The translations under genes were made by a program, and so were the position numbers. From an uncultured Eubacterium sp. (GTDB lineage Bacteria; Bacillota; Clostridia; Peptostreptococcales; Anaerovoracaceae), in NCBI GenBank assembly GCA_900551775.1, contig URXI01000001.1, positions 1-51,895 on the forward strand: a stretch of DNA of 51,895 nucleotides. The letters run 5' to 3'. Shown in pieces: positions 8,719 through 17,299 of this stretch; the first letter of the stretch is position 1, and each line of letters opens with the position of its first letter. The notes below the pieces were generated by a model, which searched no databases, was not told where the DNA came from, and saw only the letters and a list, made by a program, of their open reading frames with translations.

Positions 8719-10235
8719 AATAGTTTCTCCCTATACTGCAGCGCTTCTGCCAGATGGCTGCTCTGAATGTCACCGCCGCCATCCAGGTCAGCGACGGTTC
8801 TTGCCAGCTTCCTGATTTTCAGAACGGTTCTCGGGTTTAGCTGAAATCTGCGGTATGCCTGTTCCAACATCCGTTTTGCATCTTGATTGAGAAAGGCGAA
8901 TTCCTCAATTAGATGATCGTCCAGCTGATGGTTCAGTGTAATATTTCTATCTATGTAGCGCCTGTATTGAATTTCCCTCGCAAATTCAATTTTTCCCTTC
9001 ATCTCTTCCGATGATTCTGAAGTCCGAGAATTGAGGTCACTGTAATCTACCGGTAAAAGTTTGATGTGCATATCAATTCGATCCATAATTGGACCTGTCA
9101 GGCGAGACTGATAGTTGATAATTTCTGCCGGGCGACACACACACTCGTGAACAGCATCGCCATAATAGCCGCATTTGCATGGGTTTGTTGCCGCGACAAG
9201 CATGAAATCCGCGGGATATACGTAGGATTCTCCTTTTCTAACGAGAGAAATCTTTTTCTTCTCTAATGGGATGCGCAAAGTATCGATGATATTCTTGTCA
9301 AATTCTCCGATTTCATCCAAAAACAGCACACCTTTATCAGCCAGTGTGATTTCTCCCGGTCTCGGAATGGGACCCCCGCCCAGAAGTCCTGCCGCTGTAA
9401 TCTTGTGATGAGGCTGCCTGAAGGGACGCCGGCAGATATAGGGCTGTCCTTCATTGAGCAGACCAGCTACTGAATAGATCATCGTCGTTTCTATAATCTC
9501 GTCGCGGCTCATCTTTGGCATGATGGACGGAATTCTCTCTGAGATCATCGTTTTTCCCGTAGAAGGACTGCCCACCATCAATATGCCATGGCCCCCTGCT
9601 ACAGCTACCGTAATTGCTCTTTTTACGTTATCCTGTCCTTTGACGTCAGCAAAATCCAACATTTCTTCTGCCTCCGTAATGACATTTGCATGCAAAGGAT
9701 CATGATCATAAGACGCTATTTCACATTTTAAATTAAAGTGATCGATGACCTCTGTGATGGATTCTACTGGTAGAAGACGAATTCCGCTCACTAGCGCCGC
9801 TTCATCCCTATTGGCTGCGGGTAAGATGACATTCTTCAGTCCCTGTTTTCTCAGAGCCATGACCATTGGAAGGATGCCATCACACGATTTTACACAACCG
9901 TCCAAGGACAGTTCTCCGATAAAGCCGTAGTCCGCCAGATCGCGTTCAAAAACCTGTTTCGAAGATGCCAGGATGCCCATCATCATTGCCAGATCAAAAT
10001 GACTCCCTCGTTTGTGCATCCCGGCAGGTGACATGTTAATCGTAATCCTGCCCATCGGATACTGCAGTCCGGAATTACAGATGGCAGCACGAATTCTCTC
10101 TCTGGCTTCTTTTACGGTCCTATCACCTAGTCCGACGATATTCATGACAGGCATCCCTTTACTGATGTCCGTTTCAACAGTAATAGGCACTGCATCGATA
10201 CCGTGTACCGCTGCCGAAATCGTTTTTGATAACAT
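8715..10235 (-). CDS. comM: YifB/ComM family Mg-chelatase-like AAA+ ATPase
   Basis: A 506-residue protein of the YifB/ComM family, a hexameric helicase that in Vibrio promotes branch migration during transformation. An N-terminal Lon-protease-like fold (about 1-170) precedes the AAA+ core with Walker A GSPSTGKT, the family motif PFRQPHHKITAAGLLGGG, and Walker B VLFLDEIGEF. A C-terminal Mg-chelatase subdomain ends the protein. It follows yraN by 12 bases and overlaps dprA, so the unit groups DNA-processing genes. Confidence 0.94.
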   Translation of the reverse strand: MLSKTISAAVHGIDAVPITVETDISKGMPVMNIVGLGDRTVKEARERIRAAICNSGLQYPMGRITINMSPAGMHKRGSHFDLAMMMGILASSKQVFERDLADYGFIGELSLDGCVKSCDGILPMVMALRKQGLKNVILPAANRDEAALVSGIRLLPVESITEVIDHFNLKCEIASYDHDPLHANVITEAEEMLDFADVKGQDNVKRAITVAVAGGHGILMVGSPSTGKTMISERIPSIMPKMSRDEIIETTMIYSVAGLLNEGQPYICRRPFRQPHHKITAAGLLGGGPIPRPGEITLADKGVLFLDEIGEFDKNIIDTLRIPLEKKKISLVRKGESYVYPADFMLVAATNPCKCGYYGDAVHECVCRPAEIINYQSRLTGPIMDRIDMHIKLLPVDYSDLNSRTSESSEEMKGKIEFAREIQYRRYIDRNITLNHQLDDHLIEEFAFLNQDAKRMLEQAYRRFQLNPRTVLKIRKLARTVADLDGGGDIQSSHLAEALQYREKLL

Positions 10236-10247
10236 TCTGTGCTCCTC

Positions 10248-10598
10248 TCAAAATGCATTTTTAATTTGATTAAACAAAATTTCTATCACCTGAAAGCTGA
10301 TAAAACTGTCGTTTCTTTTGTGGGATTTGAGATAACATGTGGCGGCATTTCTTATGTGTCTCTGTTTTTCAGGTGTTACCGATTCTGCCGGCATACCAAA
10401 TTTTGCAGACTGCCTGGTCTTCACTTCTACAAAGATCAGTTCGTCGCATTTCTCTGCAATGATATCGATTTCGCCCATTTTACATCGGTACTTTCGTTCC
10501 AATATCTTACAGCCTTGCATGGTCAGAATTTTAACAGCAAAGTCTTCTCCAGCATCCCCGATTGGTTTTCTATCATACATCTTCTTCCGCTTCTCCAT
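10248..10598 (-). CDS. YraN family protein (UPF0102), predicted nuclease-fold
   Basis: A 116-residue UPF0102/YraN protein with the restriction-endonuclease-like pattern GEDFAVKIL, GEIDIIAEK and FVEVKTRQ, in which the Glu, Asp and E-x-K residues expected of a metal site are present. Activity is unproven for the family. It is the first gene of the DNA-processing/topA/codY train, with a promoter 28-56 bases upstream. The alternative Met at residue 7 (10580) has a nearer purine-rich stretch and may be the true start. Confidence 0.88.
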   Translation of the reverse strand: MEKRKKMYDRKPIGDAGEDFAVKILTMQGCKILERKYRCKMGEIDIIAEKCDELIFVEVKTRQSAKFGMPAESVTPEKQRHIRNAATCYLKSHKRNDSFISFQVIEILFNQIKNAF

Positions 10599-10625
10599 TT
10601 GTAAATTATTTCTATTTTTATATAT

Positions 10626-10654
10626 AATTTACTACATTTTACATTATATGTCAA
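10626..10654 (-). promoter_or_regulatory. sigma-A promoter of the yraN-comM-dprA unit
   Basis: Minus-strand TTGACA (10649-10654), a 17-base spacer, TAAATT (10626-10631). It lies between the HAD-gene terminator and yraN, exactly where the operon promoter is expected. Confidence 0.65.
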
Positions 10655-10666
10655 TACTTTGACGGC

Positions 10667-10698
10667 AAAAAAACAGGAATCACCAAAAGTGACTCCTG
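10667..10698 (-). terminator. Terminator of the MBL-HAD pair
   Basis: On the minus strand CAGGAGTCAC and GTGATTCCTG pair around a five-base loop with one mismatch, then a run of seven T (10667-10673). It lies 20 bases after the HAD gene stop. Confidence 0.85.
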
Positions 10699-10718
10699 CC
10701 CGGGGTCTGCTTTACATA

Positions 10719-11549
10719 TTAAAGGACAAATTGCTCTATCGCTTTTGCTACGCCGTCATGATCGTTGGTATCCGTAACATAATCTGCTAAGGATTTCATT
10801 TCTTCTGATGCGTTGCCGACAACCACACCGATTTTGGCCAGTTTGATCATCTCTATGTCATTTGGGCTGTCTCCGCAGGCCATCAGCTCATCAGGCTTCA
10901 CACCCAGTCTTCTCATGAGAAAGCGTAAAGCTTCTGCCTTGCTGGTATTAGCTCCGCCGATTTCAAAATTGTGCTGAAAGGATGAAGTCAGAGTGATATC
11001 CTCTATTTTTTCTAGAATCCTCTGCCATTTTTCTTTGTCTTCTATGTGCTCAAAATTGATACTGATATTCTCGATCCGATGCTTATTTTCAATCATGTAG
11101 TCGCAGATATGCGGAATCGGGTTGCGGGTGCTTTTGATGTATTCTGCATCGCGGTAAGTGGAACCATTGGCGACTACATCGTCATATTCTGCTTTGTCGA
11201 TAAAGGCTTTACCGCCGACAAAGGTTTCAATGGAAAAGCGGGTGTCCTGCAGCACTCTTACGACTTCCTCAACGGCATGAGAGGCAAGATAGTTTTCATA
11301 GATGGTCTTCATCGTGGCCAATTCTGTTACATGGGCGCCATTGGATGTCACAATATATTCCAATCCCTCGATGCTAAAAAGCTGCTTGGGCAGCGACTGG
11401 AAGGTACGCCCTGTAGAAACGACAATGTGCACGCCGTCTTCCATCGCTTTTTTAAACGCAGCTATGGTCCTCCCCGATATTTCCTTTTGATTGTTGAGCG
11501 TGGTTCCATCAAGATCCAGAGCCACCATTTTTATCTTCTTATCTTTCAT
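10719..11549 (-). CDS. Cof-type HAD-superfamily phosphatase
   Basis: A HAD-IIB (Cof-type) hydrolase of about 276 residues. Motif I is DLDGTTLN, motif II VSTGR, and the C-terminal motifs are KAEALRFL, then GDSPNDIEMI. Relatives dephosphorylate sugar phosphates, PLP or FMN precursors; the substrate cannot be read from sequence. Two Met codons lie close together; GAGGG abuts the first and is six bases from the second, so the second (MKDKKIKM) is preferred. It overlaps the upstream MBL gene by about 11 bases, indicating coupled translation. Confidence 0.93.
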   Translation of the reverse strand: MKDKKIKMVALDLDGTTLNNQKEISGRTIAAFKKAMEDGVHIVVSTGRTFQSLPKQLFSIEGLEYIVTSNGAHVTELATMKTIYENYLASHAVEEVVRVLQDTRFSIETFVGGKAFIDKAEYDDVVANGSTYRDAEYIKSTRNPIPHICDYMIENKHRIENISINFEHIEDKEKWQRILEKIEDITLTSSFQHNFEIGGANTSKAEALRFLMRRLGVKPDELMACGDSPNDIEMIKLAKIGVVVGNASEEMKSLADYVTDTNDHDGVAKAIEQFVL

Positions 11550-12141
11550 TTCCATCCCTCAATGCTAAAAACTCCGTATTATAAATTCTGACTTTCTTCA
11601 TGGTACAGCCATCGTCATGGCCTGGATAAATCATGATGTCATTTTCCCATAGGTCGACCACATCGCATATGGAACGTTTCATATCGGCTTCTGAACCACC
11701 TGCCAGATCTGTCCTGCCCAAATCCGTATCAAAGATGGTGTCTCCTGTAAAGCACACCCTGCTCTTTGCTCCCATAATACAAATACTGCCTCTGGTATGT
11801 CCCGGTGTATGCAGGACTTCAAGGACTTCATCATCCAGTGCAAAAGTATCCCCCGCTTTTATACGCTGGTCCACTACACCTTTATATCCAAAAGCGTCCT
11901 CCTCGTGCATGAAGATTGGACACTCCAAAACATCTCGCACGGCCTCTGCTGCGCCCACATGATCGTGATGAAGATGGGTCAAAATAATGCCCTTTGGTGT
12001 CAGCTGATTTTCTTTCACAAAATTGATGAACTTCTTTGGTTGATACCCTGGATCTATGATATAGCAGTTTCCGCCTGTCTGTCCATAGAGCACATAACCG
12101 TTACTCTGAAGGCTTCCGCCTATAAATCTCTTAATTTTCAA
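11539..12141 (-). CDS. MBL-fold metallo-hydrolase (glyoxalase II-like)
   Basis: A 200-residue metallo-beta-lactamase fold enzyme. The zinc-binding motif THLHHDHVGA, the second ligand HTPGHTRGS, FTGDTIF, and the last ligand YPGHDDG are all present, fitting the YcbL/glyoxalase II-like group of hydroxyacylglutathione-type hydrolases. The open frame extends 37 codons upstream, but that part translates repeat DNA. A TTG start (12139-12141, LKIKRFIGG) preceded by AGGGAGGG at five bases is the best choice. Transcription would come from the repeat-borne promoters just upstream. Confidence 0.88.
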   Translation of the reverse strand: MKIKRFIGGSLQSNGYVLYGQTGGNCYIIDPGYQPKKFINFVKENQLTPKGIILTHLHHDHVGAAEAVRDVLECPIFMHEEDAFGYKGVVDQRIKAGDTFALDDEVLEVLHTPGHTRGSICIMGAKSRVCFTGDTIFDTDLGRTDLAGGSEADMKRSICDVVDLWENDIMIYPGHDDGCTMKKVRIYNTEFLALRDGNER

Positions 12142-12392
12142 AAAATCCCTCCCTTGCAGCAACGTATTGCAGCGCAATACTCCTACGCTTGATTCTGGAA
12201 CCATTATACCGTGTGCATTCCTCTGAAAATACAATCGCGGCACACGATTCAATGAACGCTTCCTTACAGCAACGCTGTAGGATCGTTTGCGTTCATTATA
12301 CCATGACTATACCTTTGAAAACACAGTCGAAAGTCATGATTCAATGGTTCCTACCTTGCGACAACGTCGTAAGATTATGGAACCATTATACC
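12142..12392 (-). repeat. Array of promoter-bearing double-hairpin repeats upstream of the MBL gene
   Basis: The gap between the MBL and trkA genes holds about 2.7 copies of a unit of about 91 bp. Each copy has a TATAAT on the minus strand (12203-12208, 12295-12300, 12385-12390). Two palindrome types alternate. Type 1: arms AATGAACGC (12251-12259) and GCGTTCATT (12289-12297), and AATGGTTCC (12343-12351) and GGAACCATT (12379-12387), each enclosing an inner hairpin with an AAC tri-loop. Type 2: arms CGTGTGC (12210-12216)/GCACACG (12240-12246) and CATGACT (12302-12308)/AGTCATG (12332-12338). Arms differ between copies but remain perfectly complementary. No protein-coding gene is credible here. 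Confidence 0.85.
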
Positions 12393-12407
12393 AAATTCCA
12401 AAACCTC

Positions 12408-12436
12408 TTGCAAATTCAAATGTTTTGAATTAGAAT
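12408..12436 (+). promoter_or_regulatory. sigma-A promoter of the trk operon
   Basis: TTGCAA (12408-12413), 17-base spacer, TAGAAT (12431-12436), about 43 bases before the trkA ATG. It diverges from the repeat-borne promoters. Confidence 0.65.
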
Positions 12437-12484
12437 AGGGTAAGTGCTTATACAAAATTTTGAAATTGTAAAGAGGGTAAAAAG

Positions 12485-13834
12485 ATGAACGTTGCTATTG
12501 TTGGCGCCGGCAAGCTGGGCTTTAAAGTCGCAGAAGCCTTGCTGGGCGGAGATTATGCGATTACAATGATCGACAAAAATGAGGACGTGCTGCATAAGCT
12601 GTCACAGCATCTGGACGTCATGACAATCAATGCAGATGCAAAAGATATTGCAGTTCTCAAGAACATCAATATCAATACATTTCACTATCTGCTGGCAGTA
12701 ACGGATAATGACGAAACCAACATCGTAATTTCTGCTTTTGCAAAAAAACTGGGATGCAGGCATGTCATCGCCAGAGTCAGAGAACCGGAATATATGAATC
12801 AATTTGATTTCATAAAAGAAACCATGCACATTGATTCGATTATCAATCCGGATCTGGCTATCACTGTTGAAATTTATAAATATCTAGCGGAAAAATACAC
12901 ATTGAGTAATGGAATCTTTACCAGTGGAAAAATCTCCCTGATCGAGTTTCCCTCAAAACGATTTTCCAAGCTGGTGGGCCGCAGTATTCCCGAAGTCGGA
13001 GAATACCTGCCAAATATGTTGATTGCGGCTATCTCAAGAAACGGAAAAGTCATCATTCCTCATGGCAACGACCATATACAGAATGGGGACTTTCTCTACG
13101 TTGTGGGCGAAAAAGACCAGATCATCAGCTTGAATAAAAAAGTACATGAAAAAGGACGTTATACGAACCTCCAGAAGGTCATGATCATAGGCGGCGGAAA
13201 AACTGGATTTTACCTGGCAGAAAAGCTTTCGGAATTTGGAGCTGCCGTAAAATTAGTAGAAAAGAACAAAGAACGCTGTCGTTATCTATCCACCCATTTA
13301 AATAATGTCATGGTCCTCCACAGTGATGGAACCGACATCTCCCTGTTGGAAGAAGAAAATATGAACGAGATGGACGCCTTCGTAACCGCCACTGGTTATG
13401 ACGAAGAGAATCTGCTTTTGGCCTTGACTGCCAAGCAGCATGGAATTGCCGACGTCATCTCCAAGGTCAGCCACGAGAGTTACAAAGGCCTCATCGAGCG
13501 CATGGGGGTGGATGTCGTACTGAATCCCCTCGACATTACAGCAAGCAATATTCTGAGATTTATTCAGGGGTCGAAAAAAATCATTTCTTCCCTGTTGATT
13601 CAGGGACAAGCCGAAATCATGGAAATCATCGCACACTCTCATATGACCATGATCGGCGTTCCGCTCGCAGAGCTGGAACTTCCTGACGGCGTATTGATTG
13701 CAGCTATCCACAGAGGAAAAGACGTCATTATTCCGACTGGAACCACAAAGATAGAACTGCACGATAAAGTCATCATCCTCAGCCTGCTGAGTGAAATCGG
13801 TGACTTAGAAAAACTATTAAAGAACAAAAACTAG
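12485..13834 (+). CDS. trkA: Trk potassium uptake regulatory subunit TrkA
   Basis: TrkA of 449 residues, the cytoplasmic gating ring of Trk K+ channels. It has two RCK halves: NAD-binding GAGKLGFKVAEAL at the N-terminus and GGGKTGFYLAEKL near residue 235, each followed by an RCK_C domain (about 140-220 and 370-449). The doubled arrangement is that of E. coli-type TrkA rather than single-unit KtrA. AGAGGG precedes the ATG by seven bases. It heads an operon with two trkH genes, the first nine bases downstream. Confidence 0.96.
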   Translation: MNVAIVGAGKLGFKVAEALLGGDYAITMIDKNEDVLHKLSQHLDVMTINADAKDIAVLKNININTFHYLLAVTDNDETNIVISAFAKKLGCRHVIARVREPEYMNQFDFIKETMHIDSIINPDLAITVEIYKYLAEKYTLSNGIFTSGKISLIEFPSKRFSKLVGRSIPEVGEYLPNMLIAAISRNGKVIIPHGNDHIQNGDFLYVVGEKDQIISLNKKVHEKGRYTNLQKVMIIGGGKTGFYLAEKLSEFGAAVKLVEKNKERCRYLSTHLNNVMVLHSDGTDISLLEEENMNEMDAFVTATGYDEENLLLALTAKQHGIADVISKVSHESYKGLIERMGVDVVLNPLDITASNILRFIQGSKKIISSLLIQGQAEIMEIIAHSHMTMIGVPLAELELPDGVLIAAIHRGKDVIIPTGTTKIELHDKVIILSLLSEIGDLEKLLKNKN

Positions 13835-13843
13835 GAGTTTAAA

Positions 13844-15310
13844 ATGACAGTAAACTTTAATGGTGTCATAAGGATGCTGGGAATTTTGTTTTTGGTACTG
13901 GGCCTCTGCCTGATACCTTCCCTTATCGTAGCCTTGGTCTATCACGAAATGCTGGCATTTCGGTGTTTTGTGTTTACAATCATACCTTGCTTTGCCATAG
14001 GGTTCATATTAATAAAGTTATTCCGCCCTTCTCTGATCAAACTAAAGGCCAGAGATGGGTTTCTTATTGTATCATTGTGCTGGCTGGTAGCCTCTTTGAT
14101 CGGCGCATTTCCACTCTGGTTTTCTGGAGCGATTCCAAGTTATATTGATGCTTTTTTTGAAACCTGTTCCGGATTTTCGACCACGGGCTCTTCCATCCTC
14201 ACCGATATTGAATCACTGCCCAGGTCCATGCTGTTCTGGCGATCCTTCACCCATTGGCTGGGCGGTATGGGTATCATCGTTTTCGCCATGGCTCTGCTGC
14301 CGTCTATCGGTGTCGGCGGTCAGCTCATTGCAAGTGCAGAAACACCGGGACCGACCTTGGACAAAATTGCTCCCCGCTTTTCCGATACAGCCAGGCGGCT
14401 ATATTTGGTATATTTATTTTTTACCATACTTGAGACATTGCTCCTGCTGCTAGGCGGCATGAATTTCTACGATTCCCTGGTCCACACCTTTGGTACAGTT
14501 GGAACCGGCGGCTTTTCATCCTATGGAAACAGCATCGCCCACTTCGACAGCCCCTACCTGCAATGGGTAATCACGATCTTCATGATTCTCTGCGGCATCA
14601 ATTTCAATCTTTACTTTGTATTGGCAAGAAGAGGGTTCAAATCCATGATGAGGGATTCTGAGCTAAAACTATATCTGTTGATCATACTCGCAGTATCTGC
14701 TCTGATTACCGTCAATCTCTTTGTCACAGGCGTCTACGATGATGTGGAAGAAGGGATTCGCACCTCCACTTTTCAGGTGGCTTCCATTATCACAACTACA
14801 GGTTATGCCACCGCCGATTACGATATTTGGCCTACCTTCAGCAAGATGCTGATCTTCCTGTTGATGCTGGTGGGCGCATGTTCTTCTTCTACAGGCGGAG
14901 GCGTAAAAGTAATCAGAATTCTAATCTCCTTAAAGCTGATTCGAAGAGGTGTCTCCCTGAAACTGCACCCAAGACGAGTGGTGACCGTGACACTGGGCGG
15001 AAAAGAAGTGCCTCAGGAGGTTTCAACAAATATCGCAAATTTTGTTTTTTTCTATATATTTGTGGTGTTTGCAGGTTCTTTCATTATTTCCTTTAACGGA
15101 TTTGATCTGATGACGACCATTTCGTCCGTCATCACTTGTCTGGGAAATATCGGACCTGGATTCTCACTCATTGGGCCCGTCATGAACTTCAGCGAATTTT
15201 CCGGTTTCTCAAAACTGATCTTATCGTTGTTGATGATTGCAGGCAGGCTGGAACTATTCACATTTTTCATGTTGTTCTCGCCCCATTACTGGAACTCCAA
15301 TAAATCATAA
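13844..15310 (+). CDS. trkH: Trk potassium transporter membrane subunit TrkH (copy 1)
   Basis: An integral membrane K+ channel-like subunit of 488 residues with four M1-P-M2 repeats plus two N-terminal helices. The four pore loops keep their filter glycines: FSTTGSS, TGGFSS, TTTGYAT and GPGFS. The family motif THWLGGMGI near residue 135 and the RLELFTFF C-terminus are present. It lies nine bases after trkA and shares its length with the next gene, so the two are tandem paralogues. Confidence 0.95.
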   Translation: MTVNFNGVIRMLGILFLVLGLCLIPSLIVALVYHEMLAFRCFVFTIIPCFAIGFILIKLFRPSLIKLKARDGFLIVSLCWLVASLIGAFPLWFSGAIPSYIDAFFETCSGFSTTGSSILTDIESLPRSMLFWRSFTHWLGGMGIIVFAMALLPSIGVGGQLIASAETPGPTLDKIAPRFSDTARRLYLVYLFFTILETLLLLLGGMNFYDSLVHTFGTVGTGGFSSYGNSIAHFDSPYLQWVITIFMILCGINFNLYFVLARRGFKSMMRDSELKLYLLIILAVSALITVNLFVTGVYDDVEEGIRTSTFQVASIITTTGYATADYDIWPTFSKMLIFLLMLVGACSSSTGGGVKVIRILISLKLIRRGVSLKLHPRRVVTVTLGGKEVPQEVSTNIANFVFFYIFVVFAGSFIISFNGFDLMTTISSVITCLGNIGPGFSLIGPVMNFSEFSGFSKLILSLLMIAGRLELFTFFMLFSPHYWNSNKS

Positions 15311-15321
15311 GGAATAGGAAA

Positions 15322-16788
15322 ATGACATATAATCATCGAGTTATTTTAAGAACCATATCAGTCATCATGCTATTTGAGGGGTGCGCTATGCTGGTGCCCC
15401 TGGTTTGTGCTGTCTATTACAAGGAACTGGGTGCAGCATCGGCTTTTTTCTTCACTGCCATATGCTGTATCTGTTTCGGTATGACCGTATTTAAGCACCT
15501 GCGATACTATACGCTGAAAATCAAAACCCGCGAAGGCTACTTTGTCACTTTTATCTGCTGGTTTCTGGTCTGCCTGGTAGGCACTCTGCCCTATGCTTTA
15601 TCAGAATGCGGTTATTCTTACATTGACTGTATTTTTGAATCCGTGTCTGGCTGGACCACTACTGGTGCCTTTGTCATCAATATCGACGATATGCCCCGCT
15701 CTCTGGTTCTGTGGAAGGCTATTACCAACTGGCTGGGCGGCATGGGACTGCTTCTTCTGACCATTTCTTTCTTTCCAATATTGGGCGTACAAGGACAGAA
15801 AATGGCGGCAGCTGAAGTTCCCGGCCCTGATCTGGAGAAAATGTCTGCCAGGATCAGCGATACTGCAAAACTGTCCTACAGAATCTACATCGCAATGACG
15901 ATATTGGAATTATGCCTGCTGCTGCCCAGCGGTCTGACACCTTTCGAAGCCGTCATCAATACGATGTCGACCATCAGTACAGCGGGACTATATAATCTGA
16001 ATAACGATGTAGTGATCAACTTTACACCTTACGTAAAAGCTGTGTTCACCTTTTTTTCCATTGCAGGATCCATAAACTTCATGATGTATTTCTTTATTTC
16101 CGTAGGTAAATGGAGACGAGTCGTTAAAAATGTAGAGCTTCGGACTTATCTGGGGCTCTTAGCCGGCGGTTCGTTCATCATGGCCATCGTGCTGACTGCA
16201 ACCGGCACATACCATTCCTTTTTCAAGGCCCTTGGTGACGCTCTCGTTCAGGCGGTGGCCTTTGGCTCCACTTCAGGTTTTGAAATAGCAGATATCAATG
16301 TATGGCCAACAGCCTGCAAGATCGTGTTGCTCGTCCTGCTCCTGATCGGCGGCTGCGGCAATTCTACCAGCGGCTCCATCAAAGTCATACGATTTGTCGT
16401 ATACTTCAAATTGATTATGAGGGGAATCTACAAAAGAATTCATCCCCATGCAATCAAGCCTGTCATGATACAGAAAAAACCGGTCAGTGCAGAAAGTGCG
16501 TCTTCTATCACAGTATTTCTGATGTTATTTTTCTCCATATATGTTGTCTCCTCCTTAGTGCTGTCGCTGGAGAATCAGGATATGGAAACGACACTGGCGG
16601 CTTCGCTGGCGGCGATTACGAATAATGGCACCGGCTTTGGCAATATAGCGGGAGGGAATTTCGGTATCTTCTCCTGGTTCGGCAAACTCTTTTCTTCTGC
16701 TTTAATGCTGGCAGGAAGATTAGAACTTTACGCGATCATTCTTCTCTTCTCCAGATCCTTCTGGAATTCTGACAGAGCAAGATCTTAG
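15322..16788 (+). CDS. Trk potassium transporter membrane subunit TrkH (copy 2)
   Basis: A second TrkH of 488 residues, 11 bases after the first. Filter loops are WTTTGAF, STAGLY, STSGFE and GTGFG; the filter glycine is kept in each, but the flanking residues differ from copy 1. The motif TNWLGGMGL and the RLELYAIILL end are present. The divergence suggests either a heteromeric channel with copy 1 or a channel with different ion preference sharing TrkA. The operon ends at a strong terminator just downstream. Confidence 0.94.
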   Translation: MTYNHRVILRTISVIMLFEGCAMLVPLVCAVYYKELGAASAFFFTAICCICFGMTVFKHLRYYTLKIKTREGYFVTFICWFLVCLVGTLPYALSECGYSYIDCIFESVSGWTTTGAFVINIDDMPRSLVLWKAITNWLGGMGLLLLTISFFPILGVQGQKMAAAEVPGPDLEKMSARISDTAKLSYRIYIAMTILELCLLLPSGLTPFEAVINTMSTISTAGLYNLNNDVVINFTPYVKAVFTFFSIAGSINFMMYFFISVGKWRRVVKNVELRTYLGLLAGGSFIMAIVLTATGTYHSFFKALGDALVQAVAFGSTSGFEIADINVWPTACKIVLLVLLLIGGCGNSTSGSIKVIRFVVYFKLIMRGIYKRIHPHAIKPVMIQKKPVSAESASSITVFLMLFFSIYVVSSLVLSLENQDMETTLAASLAAITNNGTGFGNIAGGNFGIFSWFGKLFSSALMLAGRLELYAIILLFSRSFWNSDRARS

Positions 16789-16815
16789 TCAATGATCGGA
16801 AATCAACGCATAATT

Positions 16816-16857
16816 AAAATCCTCCTGTAAAACATATTAAAACAGGAGGATTTTTTT
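16816..16857 (+). terminator. trk operon terminator whose 3' arm contains the CBS-gene Shine-Dalgarno
   Basis: AAAATCCTCCTGT (16816-16828) and ACAGGAGGATTTT (16842-16854) form a perfect 13-bp stem, followed by T to 16857; the next codon is the ATG of the CBS gene (16858). AGGAGG in the 3' arm is the only ribosome site for that gene. Same design as at 2837-2882. Confidence 0.87.
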
Positions 16858-17280
16858 ATGACCGTAAAAGAACTTATGACGACCAGCGTATGCTTTCTAA
16901 AACCCGACGCAGCTATTTCTGATGCAGCTGCTTTGATGAAAAAAAATAACATCGGAGTCGTGCCAATCTGCGATAACAGAGGCTGTCTCCTTGGACTAGT
17001 GACCGATCGGGATATTTTGATGCGCACATCGACTGCAGATGCAGACAGCGTCAAGCTTACAAAAATCTCAGATATCATGACGACGAATCTTGTGACCGTC
17101 TCTCCAGAAATGAACGTCCACGATGCCGCTTGTCTCTTTTCGAAAAAAAAAGTCCATCGTCTTCCCGTGTTGGAAAACGACAGACTGGTCGGTATGCTCT
17201 CATTGACTGATCTGGCCAAAAAGAAAATATTCTTAGCTGAGGTCGGCGATATCATGGGCTCCATTGCATCCAAAAAATAA
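16858..17280 (+). CDS. CBS-domain pair protein
   Basis: A 140-residue cytoplasmic protein made of two CBS domains (about 7-60 and 72-128), with VTDRDILMR closing the first and VGMLSLTDLAKKK the second. CBS pairs bind adenine nucleotides or related ligands and usually regulate a partner; here the partner is unknown. Its position after trkA-trkH-trkH suggests a link to K+ or osmotic control, which is inference. Translation depends on an AGGAGG that lies within the trk terminator stem. Confidence 0.9.
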   Translation: MTVKELMTTSVCFLKPDAAISDAAALMKKNNIGVVPICDNRGCLLGLVTDRDILMRTSTADADSVKLTKISDIMTTNLVTVSPEMNVHDAACLFSKKKVHRLPVLENDRLVGMLSLTDLAKKKIFLAEVGDIMGSIASKK

Positions 17281-17299
17281 AGTCCCAAAAAGAGTGAAG

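Noticed and set aside
12142..12392. CRISPR array
   Set aside because: Units are palindromic and diverged, only about three copies exist, spacing is about 91 bp, and there is no constant direct repeat with unique spacers or any cas gene.
12189..12428. 79-codon plus-strand open frame across the repeats
   Set aside because: It translates the repeat DNA, has no ribosome site and no family similarity, and its composition follows the palindromes.
15322..16788. Loss of the second filter glycine in TrkH copy 2 (TGG to TAG)
   Set aside because: The filter glycine is the residue directly before the aromatic/aliphatic position (as in NAGF of KtrB), and it is kept in STAGLY, so all four pore loops retain it.
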